A DNA stretch of 64,000 nt from Dillenia suffruticosa (lineage: Eukaryota; Streptophyta; Magnoliopsida; Dilleniales; Dilleniaceae): positions 4,887,609 to 4,951,608 of the forward strand of contig JAVTVX010000009.1 in the NCBI GenBank assembly GCA_033439265.1, in the 5' to 3' direction. Within the stretch, counting starts at the first letter, position 1; every line of letters begins with the position of its first letter. The position numbers and the translations under genes are program-made. The notes under the pieces are model-generated. The model was not told the origin of the DNA and did no database searches. It saw only the letters and a list, made by a program, of their open reading frames with translations. Positions 36,111 to 49,150 of this stretch are shown here, piece after piece.

Positions 36111-38894
36111 CTTTAAATGTGTTATGGTAATTTACCCACCTTTTTTTCCCTTCTAATGTTCACAAAAGTTATCAAATTACTCTTTCTTTTAATTGACTAA
36201 ATATAAGAATGAATAATTGTGAACTCAACTACTAGTTCCATTACAAAATTTAGCATAAAAATGGTTTATTTTTTATCCTGAAATTAGATGGTTTTAGTCC
36301 AATTTTACTTTTAAAAATCGAATAGTTCTATTTTTTAAACATATTTTTGTGATTTTTCAATAATTTTTTATGGTTCTTAAGCAAGTCTTCAATTTTAAGC
36401 AAGTCTACACAGCCTCATATGACAATATAGCAAAAAACGAAAGGAGTCAAACAATAAAATTTGTCTTGAGATAATTTTTTTTTTTATATTTAATAATTTT
36501 TCATATCACCCAAAAAAATTAAAATTTACAAATAGTGTAAAATAATACTTTTACAGATTTACTTGAGACAATTTACTTGTATTTTCTTTAAAAATAATAT
36601 AAATTTAATTTTTATAATAAAAATCATTTAAAAATAATAATATTAGTGTGGATATTTTTTAATAAATAAATAAATGCACATGGTGCATGGTTAGTGGTCG
36701 GTGGTTGGAACGAATATTGCAAATCATGCTTGGCCAAATCATATTATTATAATTTATAAAAAAATCATAGTTAATTAATTTTTCTTTTTCTTTTATAATA
36801 AGAAGCACCGATACAGCAATAGCTTTTTTAGACTAAATGTAACTTAAGATGCACAAAGATCAACTATGATTTCTTATTGCTTTTTTTTTTTTTATATTTA
36901 TACAGAATTAAACTCGAGAACTTTAGAAAAGAGAAAATGATTATTAATTGAATTATAGTTTATTGCGCTTACTTCTTATTTCTTATGATTTTAAAAATTC
37001 TGAAAAATTCTGTATTAATATGTTAAAATATTGATTAAAAAATTAATTAGAGAAGGCTAATAATTATATTTAATCAATCGGTATCACTCATTTTTTTGTG
37101 CTATACAAATTTTAGTATATAGAGTTATATTTTAATTAATTCGATTCGAACGTTTATCATATCCATTTTAGAGATAATTCTTTCGGCGTTATTTTTTCCA
37201 TTTTCAAATTTCAAATTTAAGATTTTATCACACCCGTCCTTCTAGTCGAGCACACAACAACTATTGCGTTATCTCAGAATACAGATAAACCTAATCCATC
37301 CACTAAGGGATCGCAAGGTATTCATCGATATCCACTCATTTTCCAAAATAACCAATCCATAAAATAAACTAACTTGCATTTATTGCACAATCAAAGAATC
37401 AGCTCGGTCCATCCCTGTTCAAAAACATACATACATCAAACCAACCCGACCGTTCAAATCAAATCAACAAAGTATAAATATGTCCCTACTCGAGGGAGTC
37501 AAATCAAATTCCCTCAAAATAATTCTAAAAAAAATTCAAAGAGATAAAAAAAGGGAGTTCTCATTTTAAATATAAAAACCATAATCAAATTTTAATCCAT
37601 ATAAATATAGTAGAAAGTAAGTTTTCAAATTAAAATATATAATATGGCTCCAATTGGTTCCACTAATACCTCAATTCCAAAAGAAAACTATTATCCGAAA
37701 AAGTTCAACAAAACAAGTTTTTACGAATCCAGTACTACGCCTCCACAAGTTTCGACTAATCTTTCTCTGTGAAAATGGAAGTAGGAGGAGTGAGTATATA
37801 ATATACCCGGTGAGTGATATACAAATTGTACAAAAACAAGATTTATGTGATGGATATATCAAATGCATATATTTTAAAACTATCTTGTCATTATGAAATT
37901 CATCCAATAAATAAATAATTCAGATATTGTTTTCAAAAATTATCATAATTCATAATGGTCATAATTCAATCTCATAGGCATCCAACTATTCCATATTTTC
38001 AAACATAGGGCTCTTATTGGAACCGTAAAAGGTTTTAATAATTTTAACGTTTTAAAAATGTCTCAATTTTTGACGTTGTGTGTGGCCTCTCATTGGAGGT
38101 GCGTCCAACTATCCTACGTCTGTCGGTACTATATTTAGCCATCAATGTATGAAACGCTCTCGGCTGCATCTTATGGTCTACCAACCCCACTATGTTACTC
38201 CGTCGGGTCGCTCTGTAGTGGAAAATGACCAGTCATCTAATAGGGGTTCAGGCTCTCACCCCAATCCAAATATATACACCATTTCACAAAAATTATAAAT
38301 TAAATTAATGTGCCATCAATTTTAACAATTTTTCAATAGTAATCATCATACCAATGGATTTAATATCAATCAATTCACATGACACATTTGTTCATTCAAA
38401 ATATATAGGATACATAAAAATTCAAAATTCAATATTTGGAGTATTCCACACACACTAAAGAATATAAATTCAAGTTTTGAAAATCATTTAGAAAATTGAA
38501 TAAAAATATTTTTCTTATTTAAATACAATCATAAAATCATTCATCTCTTGGGATTATGAATACTCCTAATTCGCAATCAATCCAAAATAATCTTTTCTTA
38601 AATTCCAATTGAATTATTTTAAGACAATAAATATAAATTCGACGTTAAATCACGTAAAAAAATTAGGGTTTATGAGTTTTTTCCAAATATAATATAAATC
38701 TTAATTTTCAAAATCCATATATCCACGTTCTAATTTCGTCAGTCACTTGTCATTTGCATCTATATATTATTTCCATTCACAATTTTATAATATTTTAATA
38801 TTTATAAATCTTAAATTTAAATTTTTAAATCAAATCTTACGATATAAATTTAATAATTCAAATTCACCGGTCTATCGTTCTTATTCATTAAATA

Positions 38895-38897
<3 letters not shown>

Positions 38898-38961
<64 letters not shown>
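38898..38961. repeat. (GA)n microsatellite, about 64 bp
   Basis: Uninterrupted GA dinucleotides on the plus strand. Confidence 0.95.
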
Positions 38962-38965
<4 letters not shown>

Positions 38966-40257
38966 AGAGAGGGCGAGACAGAAAGAGGGTTGAAGAAAGA
39001 AAAGTGTTCTCAGAAAAAAAAAAAAAAAAGAGTGCGGAGGCAGAGGAGAGAAGAAATAAAGAAAAAAATTAATAAAAGGACGTGGAGTGTTAAATTACTT
39101 TTGACTTTCCTCGTACCTTCCTTTAATTTTCGTTATTATAGATTTAATTAAAAAAAATAATATTTTTATTCATTAGATCGATTATTCATTGTTATTATCA
39201 TCATCGTTGCCTTTGATTTCTATTTTTTTAATAATTATATATATTTTAACTTGAAAAAAAAAATATTTTAATTCTCTCCGATCTGTATATGACTCAGCGG
39301 TATAACACGTCAAAACAAATACATCGCTCTCGATTCCTAAATAGCAAATCATAGGACTTCCTTACGTCAAAGGGAAGATACCTACCACGAATTCCTCCTT
39401 AGCGACAAGATGGTCCAGAAAAGGACAAGTGAAATCAAATACTTGATTACCAAGAAACCATTTATAACTTTTTTAAATAAATACATAATATGAAAATGGT
39501 CGATTTGTGGGCAGTGACCAATCTCCATCATTACCTTCGAACTTAGATAATGGCTTTCTATGGACATATTAAAAAGTTTATTACGCAATCTCATATTTTT
39601 TTTTAAATGAAAAATAATATATATATATATATATATATATATCTATGCATTGGGTACAAAAATTCAAAAAAATTAGATAATGGGTATCCCATTATAACAA
39701 AAAAGAATTTTTAGTTATAGAAATTAGTTAATTTCTTATTTTATTTTTTATTTTTTTTATAAATTATCGATATTCGATACACATATTGATCGTTTAAATT
39801 TATTCAATTTACATTGGGTTTTTAAAAGATCAAAACTCTCATGACATCTATTTTCGATATACACAAAGTTCAAATCTAAAATTTTATTTAAATGATATGC
39901 CATCAGAATTATTAGATATCGATTTATTTCGGCTTTTGTTGATAAATTTAGAAATATTGTTTCATGTGATTATATTTGAGAATATATAAAAATATTTCTT
40001 AAAATTCAATTATAGCGAAACTTTGTAATATGTATTTATTTAAATCCCTAATCGGATGGCACGATTCTCCTTGATCTTTCTCTTCTTATTTAACTATATA
40101 AACTAATTAATCACATGAAGAAAGTAGGAAATCAATGTTACTTGGGGCCTGAAATCAAACCCCACATATGTTCCAGTTCCATGCATTGACAGCAATACCT
40201 GAAATTGCAAAGAGAGAGAGAGAGAGAAAGAGAGTCATAAAAAAAACACCGATAGAT

Positions 40258-40415
40258 GTGATGTTAGGTCTCTTAATTAAATTTTTAAATTCGACTTGCA
40301 GTTTGAATATAAAAAAAATTACGTTAAGAGAGTAATTTCATAAATATATTATTAAAAGTTTTGAACTAAATTAATTAAAATATAATTTTAAATATCGATC
40401 GATATAGTATAATAA
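40258..40415 (+). mobile_element. SINE-like repeat, partial copy C
   Basis: Shares with copies A and B the B-box-like AATTCGACTTGC region, ACGTTAAGAGAGTAATTTC, TTTTGAACTAAATTAATTAAAATATAAT and ATATCGATCGATATAGTAT. The A-box end is weak. Confidence 0.35.
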
Positions 40416-40647
40416 AAGAATATCTAAAAAACCTCATACAACCCCTTGAAATAAAATAAAATAAACTCGAAAATAAAAATTTTAATTTGTAGCGAGAGAG
40501 AGAGAAGTTTGAGAATGGTCACGTGGGTGGCAGCGCGTTTAATCCGTGTTCTATTCAAGTTTCGAGTTCGTGATTGCGTGTAGAGATTTGTTCAGTTCAC
40601 CACTTGTCGGCACGTCCTACCATCCACATGCTTCTGGTTGTAACGAT

Positions 40648-40648
<1 letters not shown>

Positions 40649-40733
<85 letters not shown>
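40649..40733. repeat. (CT)n microsatellite, about 85 bp
   Basis: Longest simple repeat in the window; uninterrupted CT units. Confidence 0.95.
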
Positions 40734-40739
<6 letters not shown>

Positions 40740-41324
40740 TAGTTTTAAAAATTTAGTTCGATGTTTATTTCAAGATTTAATTAGATCTTAACATTTGATC
40801 GCTCAGACTCTCATAAATTTCTCTCACGCTAACATTTTTCATTTATCAAATATTTCAATATATAAAAACTTTTATATTTACACATATTTGATGAATTTTC
40901 AACTTATTTAATCAATTTTTTATATTATTTATTTTATAATTAATGATTATATATTTAATCACTTTAAATTCGTATTATAAAATATGATTATTCTATTATT
41001 TTTATAAAATAACTAATATTTATATAAAAATTCACATTGTTATTATTTTTATATTTACGTATTTTTTATATTTTTATTTTCAATATTCTTATAAAATATC
41101 AATTACTCATATCATTTTATATTTATTTTCCTTTTTTCATTTTCGTAACAAAACCTAACATTTGATTGCATGAACCTATTTATAGTCGATGCTTCCAACT
41201 TCATTTTGATATTTTCTTCATATACTCGACTCCAATATTACTATCTATCATCCTAAAAACGAATGCATAATTTATTACCCCCAAAGCAAAGACAAATCCA
41301 TTATAATTAATTTTTTAAACCTAG

Positions 41325-41398
41325 TTTATTTTTTTGGTACATTTGGGAGATTCGAACTCGAAATCTCGAGATGGTATCAGTTAAACTATAATTCATTA
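41325..41398 (-). mobile_element. tRNA-like SINE head fragment
   Basis: On the minus strand TATAGTTTAACTGATACC (A-box-like) is followed about 25 bp later by GAGTTCGAATCTCCC (B-box). Too short and mutated to be a tRNA gene. Confidence 0.35.
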
Positions 41399-42570
41399 AA
41401 TTTGAATAATTTTTCTTTTTAACTTATTAATACTATTGATTATATTTTTTAAAAAAAGGTTTTGTAGGGTAAACACCATTAAGTTTTGTTTAAAATTATT
41501 GAATAGATTTATTCATTTTTGGAGTATATTATTCTATTTTTTGGGTATATTATTCTCCTTTGCTTTTTAAATTTTATACCGTAAAAGGTGTTTGGTGGAT
41601 TTATTGTAAGTTGTCTTCATCTTGGTGTCTTGGTTGTTTTTGGACACCGAGTTCAGTCGTTTCTTGTTACCTTTGAATGGACCTGGTCTCTCGCTCTCTC
41701 TCTCCCCCTCTCTCTCATTGTTATCTGTGAACGGACTTGGTCTGAACTTGGTCTCTCTCCCTCTTTTTCTCTCTCTCTCTTTGTTATCTTGAATGGACTT
41801 GGACCTCTCTATTTTTTTTTTTTTTTACCGAATTAACTGATATTAAATTTTATATAATTATTCCGATTCAAATACCGTACTACCAATCGAGATTGCTCTC
41901 CCAAATCCTCCCCCCCCCCCCCTTTTCCCAGCGTTTCTTCCAGATTAACTAGAAGCACAGCAAGTGGGGGTGCTTAAAATGGACCCCTATTTTGTTTTTT
42001 TCTTAGGACCCCTTTTTTCTTTTTACTCATAGGAATGTAAGTATAGCTATATTCCTAGCAATACTACTAATTTTTTTTCGAAATATTGGTTTTAAATTAT
42101 AGTTATTAATTATAGACAATATTCCTATCATCAAATTACCAAAATATTAATAATTTAATAATTACCAATAATGTAATTGATCCACAGATTAATATAGTAA
42201 ATGCATTTAAATTTGTTACACTATAAAGATGGATGCACGAATTTAAATTCGAATTTAATATTTATTTAAAATATTTTTTTTTCAATTTATTACGATTATT
42301 TTTGTTTAAAATGTATGTAAGGTATAATATCTAAAATGGTAAAATATAAATGGAAAGAAAATAGGATCCATCTTCCATAATTTTTTCTTTTTTAATTTAT
42401 CAATTCGTTTAGCACCTAGTTTTTAACCAAAAAAAAAAAAAAAAAAGAAATTTATGAGAAGAATCTTGACTAGTATAAACACTTCTCAATTACTTTTCTA
42501 TGTTAGGTGTAAATTCAGAGGATCCATTCTGAGGCCAGAACTTCATAGGCAATTTCGCGGTAGCTAAACA

Positions 42571-42574
<4 letters not shown>

Positions 42575-42604
<30 letters not shown>
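42575..42604. repeat. (CT)n run upstream of the ClpB-like gene
   Basis: About 30 bp of TC/CT repeats, some 260 bp upstream of the ClpB-like start codon; possibly part of its promoter or leader. No heat shock element was noticed near it. Confidence 0.8.
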
Positions 42605-42607
<3 letters not shown>

Positions 42608-42861
42608 TCTTGTCAAGACAATGAGATGTTGATATCTACACACGTTTCATTTTCCTTTTACTTGACTTCCAATCTTGTTAAACATGCCATCGTTTCTCGA
42701 TCACTCAAGACTACATTAAAAGCTCCAAAAGAATCCCAGCCCTGACTTTTCATTCCCAATCTAATCCCATTGAAAACAAAGAAAAACTGATTCCCTCTCA
42801 CAAACACCCATAGACCAAATACCAGAATTGGAAATCTCAGCTCAGCTCAAAAAACACAACC

Positions 42862-44903
42862 ATGAGAGCATCCACTGGCAGCCGTGGCAGCACCCAAGAT
42901 CTACTACTCCAGAGAAACAGATTCCAAACCCAAACACCATCTCCAGACGAGTACCGGCTTTCGCCAAATTCAAGCACCAATTCCTCATCAACTCCAAACA
43001 GCGGAAGCTCGCATGACAGATCCAGCGGCATGAATGATCTAGTTGAAGATAGTGCAACCGAACCATCTTCTGGATTTAAAAGATTCATGGGGTTAGGAAA
43101 AGGAAGCAAGAAAAACAAATATGAAGCTCTGAAAAAATATAGCCATGATCTAATCTTCATGGCCACGCAGGGACAAAGACCCCGTCCTGTCATAGGCCGT
43201 GATGCTGAAATTGAAAGGCTTATGACCATCCTCTCTTCCAAAAACAAGATGACCCCAATACTCGTCGGAGATGTTGGAGTTGGGAAAAAAACAATAGTCG
43301 AAGGTCTGGCACGGCGCATGGCTCTCAAGGAGAACATTAAAAGCAATCTCCTCAATGTGGTTAAACTTGCGAAATTGGACAATATAAAGCTTTTAGATGA
43401 AAGATACGCGGTGGGGTCTTTGGCCGTCGAGGTTGAGGCCAGGCTCGAGTCAATTTTAAGAGATATAGAAAGATTTGGAGAAGGGAAGGTGATTGTGTTC
43501 ATAGACGACATACATCATGTTTTAGGTGGGGGCGGTGGCGCGGCGGAGCTTATCAAGTCAATGATTTCTAAGGGTAGAATTAGTTGCATTGGAGCCACCA
43601 CGGTTGAGATGTACAGAAAGCATATAGAGAGTGATAGTACAATGGAGAAGAGGGTGCAAGCGGTACCGGTTGCAGAGCCCAGTGTTGAAGACGTGGTGTG
43701 TATACTAAAAGGATTGAAGGAGGAATTTGAAAGTAGCTGTGGTGTTCCTGTCAAAGATGATGCTCTTGTTGTTGCGGCTCATCTCTCACACAAATATGTC
43801 AATGGTGCGTACTAAAATTTGCTTATTTTACATTTCACACCTTGCCTATTTTTTTTTTTTTTTTTAACTATCTTGAAAAAAAAAATTAATTTTTAATGTT
43901 TACAATAATTATAAAAATAAATTCTCTTTTAAACTCCAACTTTCTTCTTATTTCATGCTTGAATTTGAAAATTTTCAGGAAATATTCTCCAAAATTTTGA
44001 GAACATTTCGGAAAATTCTTAAAATTTACCTTGTATAAATTTTTGAGAAATTAACACAACTTAAATAAAAATGTTTTTTGTCAAAATAAAAATACTTTCT
44101 TTCAAAATCAAAATGTTACGGGTCTTCACTAAAGGGAATCGGAATCAATAAATCGGATCGAAACTATATGATTTGTTTGAATAAATAAAATAAAAAAAAA
44201 AATTTGAAAGTGCACCCACCAGAGATGTCAACCAGAATGAGTAATTATAGTTCTAAGGGTATTGAATTCTTTTGATAATTTTAATTTTCAAGCAAAAGTG
44301 TATTTTATTTTCCAAGACTATTTTGTTTTTCTATTAAAATGCATGAGTAAAATTCATGAACCATGAAATCGTACCATATTTCTCCTACTTTTCAAAGTAT
44401 GCATGTGGGCATGGCGTGTTCCACGCAGCCACCGGCCAGCCAAATTAGGTCTATTGTGGAAAAATCTTAATTTTGTTTGTTCTTGAAGCTAAAATTCAAG
44501 TGCCCATCTTTGAATAAAATTACACACGATTGATTCTTGGGGATTTCGAAATTTCTAAGAAATTTCAAGATATTATAATTATCTTTAATTTATATGTAAT
44601 TCTTAAACAGTTTTGAAATATTTTTCTTTCTTACATATCCAGCAAAAACCCCATTTGATTTTCAAATTTCGAATTAAGTTTCAAGTATCGTATTCTCTTT
44701 CTTCCTTTTTTTTGTCATTTTTTCTTTTTAATTTTTTGGGTACAAAATCTCAAGTAATTCTCCACAAATTTAAGCATATTACATCCACTGCACTCTCCTC
44801 CCAACCATTGAATAACTCAAGTACATGGTACACCAAATTCCTTTTTCTCCCACCAACGAACTATGCCTTAATTTTTACTATGTCCTTCTGTTTAGAGATA
44901 GAG

Positions 44904-44950
<47 letters not shown>

Positions 44951-47093
44951 ATCTGTTTTTCCCATTAAATGCAATGCCCAAGCCATGATGCCTTCTCTCT
45001 CTCTCTCTGGGTAATAAAGTTGATATTGTCCTGAAAGAGGGCCAAGAGTTCAAACTCCACAACTCAAATCAAGAGAAAAGCTTTTAGTGCCTTTTAATAC
45101 AAGGACTTAAGGACCTCTGGTGTCCTCCGTTATCCTCAACTCCTTTTCTTCCTTTTGAAAACCTTTTTTTTTTTTATATATATATAAATTTTTTAATAAC
45201 TACTTTTCGAATATGTGTCGGTGATAATACAATAGTCCGTTAAAATTTTATGTGTTTCGATTAATAATATTAGAATTTCAAACATTATTTGATTTACATC
45301 TCTTACCAATAATGATTATTTTTTAATTATTATTATTTGCTAAGCCATGGAGATTATATATCTGGAACCTATATATCTCCCCAGTTGAATAACCATGTCA
45401 TACTTTATCAAGTTGGCCATTGATTTGCTTCGATGGGTTGCTTTGCATAGAGCGCCGGATGCCACAAAAGGCCATTGACCTTATGGATGAAGCCTGTGCA
45501 AGTGTGAGAGAACAACTTGCTAGTCAACCCCAAGAGATTGGGCAACTTGAGCAAAAAATTATGGAGTTGGAGGTCAACCATCTTGCTCTTGAAAGGGAAA
45601 ATGACAAGGCTAGCAAAGTGCGTCTCTTTGAGGTACTTTATGTTTGAAAAAGAAAAAAAACTATTTTTCACAATTATGTGATACAAAATAATTGATCATC
45701 TATATTTTACATGATATTATTTAATTACGTTCCGTCAGCTCCTTAGTTTCAAAATAAATGAAATTTATTGAACTTTGATCTAAGATAATAGATACTTGTG
45801 TCGTCAATCATCAATATACTTGATGTAAGATAACACGTATCTGATACTAAATCAGTGACAAACTCTATATATGAGATTTTAATAGTACCACATAAGCTAG
45901 ATAATGGAAGAGTGATATCTAATTTTATAAACATAATTGTTATAAAGTACTTGTTAAAATTTTTAGGTGTCAACTATGTTTTGCAGGTTAGGGAAGAGAT
46001 AGAAGCATTGAAAGAGAAGCTCAAGCACTTGAAGTTGAAGTATGAGGTAGTGAAAGAAAAGATCACTCAAATGAATATTCTTAAACATAATCGTGAGGAA
46101 CTCGTGTTGGCTTTGCAAAAGGCTAAAACAAAGATGGAGGAATTAACTAGGACATCCAACATGCATGATGGAGATATTCGAAGATTAGAAATTGCCATAG
46201 CGAGCAAAGAGCAAGACTTGCGTGAAAAATTGATGCTGCCAACCTTGGTTGAACCAGAGGTCATAGTAAGAATTCTAAAGGAAGGGATTGATGATTTGGA
46301 TATAACAATGCAACAACTCAAGGAAGAAGAGGCTTCTTTTAGGTCAAGACTAAATGAGGAAATAAAAAAGGGTAAAATCGACAATGGCGTACGTTCTGCC
46401 ATGGAGATCATGCAGCGGAAATGGATTGAGAAAATGCCAATAGAAGAACCAGAAACCATTGTTCCACAAGAAATTGAAGCCTTTCGCCGTAATGGGACTT
46501 ACTGGACTTATTTGGGACAACGTGCAAACAAGGACTTCAAGAGACCTATCATAGAAAATATACTTAAGGTTCGTATATGAACAACATAATATTTACTCAT
46601 GAAATAGCTCCTCTTAGTTTCTCAAAATATGTCCCTGCAGGTGTATTTTATGCGCCTCCAACTCCAAATGAGGTATACTGAGGAATGTAACTGGTTGGGT
46701 GAGCTTTACCAGCTCAAAAAGCAAAGAGAGGAGCTTATTTGTGTTGGAGAAGCCGAAAAGAATGAAATAGCGAAGGTTGCAGAACTGGAGTCTGGCCAAA
46801 TCCAGAAAGTTGAGATGGCTATTATCAAGCTTGAAGAGGAGATAAGTGAAGATTATTATTTATTCATGAAAACTGTTGGACCAGAAGAAGTTGCACAAAC
46901 TGTGAGCAAGTGGACTGGCATACCAGTTGAAAAGCTCCATGAAGACATTAGACAGATGTTGAATGATGGCAATACGTTCCCTGAGAGGGTGGTTGGTAAT
47001 GATGAAGAGAAAGACATTGGTGCAAAATCTGTGTTCGGGTCAGGGCATGAGGGATTGAGTTCACAGCCTGGTGGTGTTGGTAAGACAGACTGA
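42862..47093 (+). CDS. diverged, truncated ClpB/HSP101-like paralogue
   Basis: Four exons (42862-43804, 45451-45632, 45987-46568, 46641-47093) with GT-AG introns predict 719 aa. The first intron falls at the same codon position as in HSP101. There is no Clp N-domain; residues 1-75 are Ser/Asn-rich. NBD1 is present but altered: Walker A reads GDVGVGKKT (136-144, Lys where the family has Thr after the Lys), Walker B reads FIDDIH (Glu to Asp at 216), the KYRG pore loop is lost, and one of two Arg fingers is Lys (EKR, 262-264). The middle region is about twice the HSP101 length: exon 3 and exon 4 each carry an M-domain-like segment (NREELVLALQKAKTKMEE and QREELICVGEAEKNEIAK). NBD2 stops at its Walker A remnant GGVGKTD. 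It cannot be a normal disaggregase; it is either a decaying duplicate or a repurposed coiled-coil protein. Confidence 0.75.
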
Positions 47094-47885
47094 CCTTGCT
47101 AATGTTCTTTCTCAGCTTCCTTTCGTTCTCCTGCATGCGTTTCTGTGCCCGTTTGCTCATCGAACAACTTATCAATTGAGCATGTTCATATTCTTCTATA
47201 GTTCTTTTTATATTTAGTGTTTATAAAGTTCTCTGATGAATTTAATAAACTAAGTACATCATGGATGTCAAAGACAAAATGCATGGCAATCTACAGGCTC
47301 CTTATGCATCCATGACTGGATGCTTATCTATTATGTGAAAAAGAATCGATTTCCATACTGATTAGATGTCATTAGTGTGAAAAACGATAGAATCTCATCC
47401 ATTGAAGGAGACAATGTAAATGGAGAATGTGGTTTAAGAAATGATTAGTAATGGCAGAGGTCATATTATAATCTTCTGGGGTACTTTCAAGTTGGTGTTC
47501 CCCTTTGGTACATGTGCAGTAGGAGCGGTCAAGGGGGTAAAAAATTAAGGACAATTAGGGGACCCCGGCCTCGCAAAACATAGCACTATCCCTTCTCCAT
47601 AGGTCCAAAACGACAAAATCAAGGCCCCGTTTTCTATAAACAGTGGGTGTTATGGTGAATTGACAGTTTTATCCCTCAGAAATGACCAGTGTGCTCTCGG
47701 AATGATGCATGGTTGACCTCACCCTCTTTTATGCTAAAATGACCATAGTGCCCCGCTCAAACCAGGGCATCAGCCATTGGTTTTGTTGAAGTTGCATGAA
47801 TTAGCAAAGTTTAGGACTCATGAAATTGTCTTATTGATTTGAATGAAGCATATTATAACCAGGATCTCGTTTTCCCAATAACACA
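47094..47885. other. gap after the ClpB-like stop
   Basis: 47098-47130 still resembles the start of ClpB NBD2 in a shifted frame (LANVLSQL, compare LAKALAEQL). The rest shows no gene. Confidence 0.5.
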
Positions 47886-48326
47886 ATGGAATTTAATGAA
47901 GCAGGTGAAAATGTAAGAGTCCAATTGGGCAGCGGCTCTGATGTGGTTGATGAGAGGATTGTTGAGATTTGTGATTATGGAATGGCTCCCGAAGAGGCTC
48001 GGAGCAGTTTCGACAGCTCAGCTGGGCCTTCCAGCAGGCAAGATGGAGAGATTACAATGCCAAGCAATGAGCAGGAGACAGAAATCCAAGGGCCGAATGA
48101 AGAAGTGTCTAGCATTGGACCAAGATCATCTGAGCAGACCGAGATTAAGGAGATTGATGATACCATATACCCTTCATTGGGTAGCTCAGACTGGAAAAAT
48201 CAGGAAAAGAAGCCCAAGGCCGGTGAACATGAAAACCTTGGCCTAGGAGGTATACCCCCTCACTGGCTGCCTTATCCGGGAGTAGAAAGGGACATGGAGA
48301 GACCAGTATTAGCAAGTTTCTTCAAG
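47886..48326 (+). CDS. unrecognised protein-coding exon
   Basis: An open frame of 147 codons from ATG 47886 to a good donor (TTCAAG|GTACGT at 48327); read-through would stop seven codons later. It is acidic and polar, rich in Glu/Ser (PSNEQETEIQGPNEEVSSIG), with a more structured end GIPPHWLPYPGVERDMERP. No known domain was recognised. The first lines contain ENVRVQL, also found in the HSP101 M-domain start ([10 protein letters not shown]), with near-identical DNA (AAATGTAAGAGT). It may be the first coding exon of a gene continuing toward 49151; the link is a guess. Confidence 0.4.
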
Positions 48327-49150
48327 GTACGTTCACATGACGGATAGCAACAGCTTTTTAACATAAATTTTCAGCACAAGAAACATAAATGATCACTATG
48401 CCACAGTAGAACATGTATAGTTTATTTTTAAGTCACTTCATCTTGCACAAGAAACACTCTAACCCCCTAGTGTCTGATCCAAGATGTGGTACTATAGGGC
48501 ACAAATGAGAAAATCGGACCTTAATAATAGAAAGATGCGGTACTGTAGTTATACTTGTTAGATTCGATTCTGTTGAACCTCATAATCACACTTGATTTGA
48601 GTTATAGACTGCAACATGAATGAATTCAATGAGAATAGTTGTAGTTTTAAACAGCAAAAGAATGATTTGCTATAATAGAGGTAAATTATGTCCAGTGTTT
48701 TGCAACAGTCAACATCTCTTACTAGCTAAAGAGTTGGGGAATCTTTTTGAGAACTACAGAAAAATTGACATGTTCTTTAAGGCCCAAACTAACAAAGGTT
48801 TGCTCCTACAAACTTAAAGGGAATCAAGATCACCAACCTTCTTGTTTTTTCTAGTGAGACCTGCATTCTTTTCAGAGGCAGAATAGGTTGTCTTCTTCTT
48901 TGTCTTTTACTTGGCGTTCAGGGATTGCTGGGGGGTGAAATGGTAGGAGTTCATAGTCTTGCTCAGACACGCACGCACACTCAATCCAGTGAGCAATTGA
49001 GAATCCACTGTGATTTTTTAGTCAAGCAATATTAGGAGGCTTCGGATGACTAACTGAAACACATCATAAAGATTTATACTTGTATTGCATCCAGTGATGT
49101 TTGCCCTTGTCAAGACTAACAGTGCAAGAATGTGATTCCAAAAGGTAAGC

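Larger units (their letters stand above)
36110..42561. other. long repeat-rich intergenic region
   Basis: No gene recognised in about 6.4 kb. It contains remnants with LTR-retrotransposon flavour (37240-38290), several microsatellites, SINE-like pieces (40258-40415, 41325-41398) and a C13 run (41910-41922). Open frames at 38747-39151 and 40546-40791 are only (GA)n and (CT)n translated. Confidence 0.6.

Noticed and set aside
38747..39151. 134-codon frame with Arg-Glu repeats
   Set aside because: Translation of the (GA)n microsatellite.
40546..40791. Ser-Leu repeat protein
   Set aside because: Translation of the (CT)n microsatellite.
41325..41398. Possible tRNA gene
   Set aside because: A/B boxes only; no acceptor stem or anticodon arm can be formed.
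42842..43511. Minus-strand frame of 224 codons
   Set aside because: Antisense of ClpB-like exon 1; the sense strand has the AAA+ motifs and splice sites.
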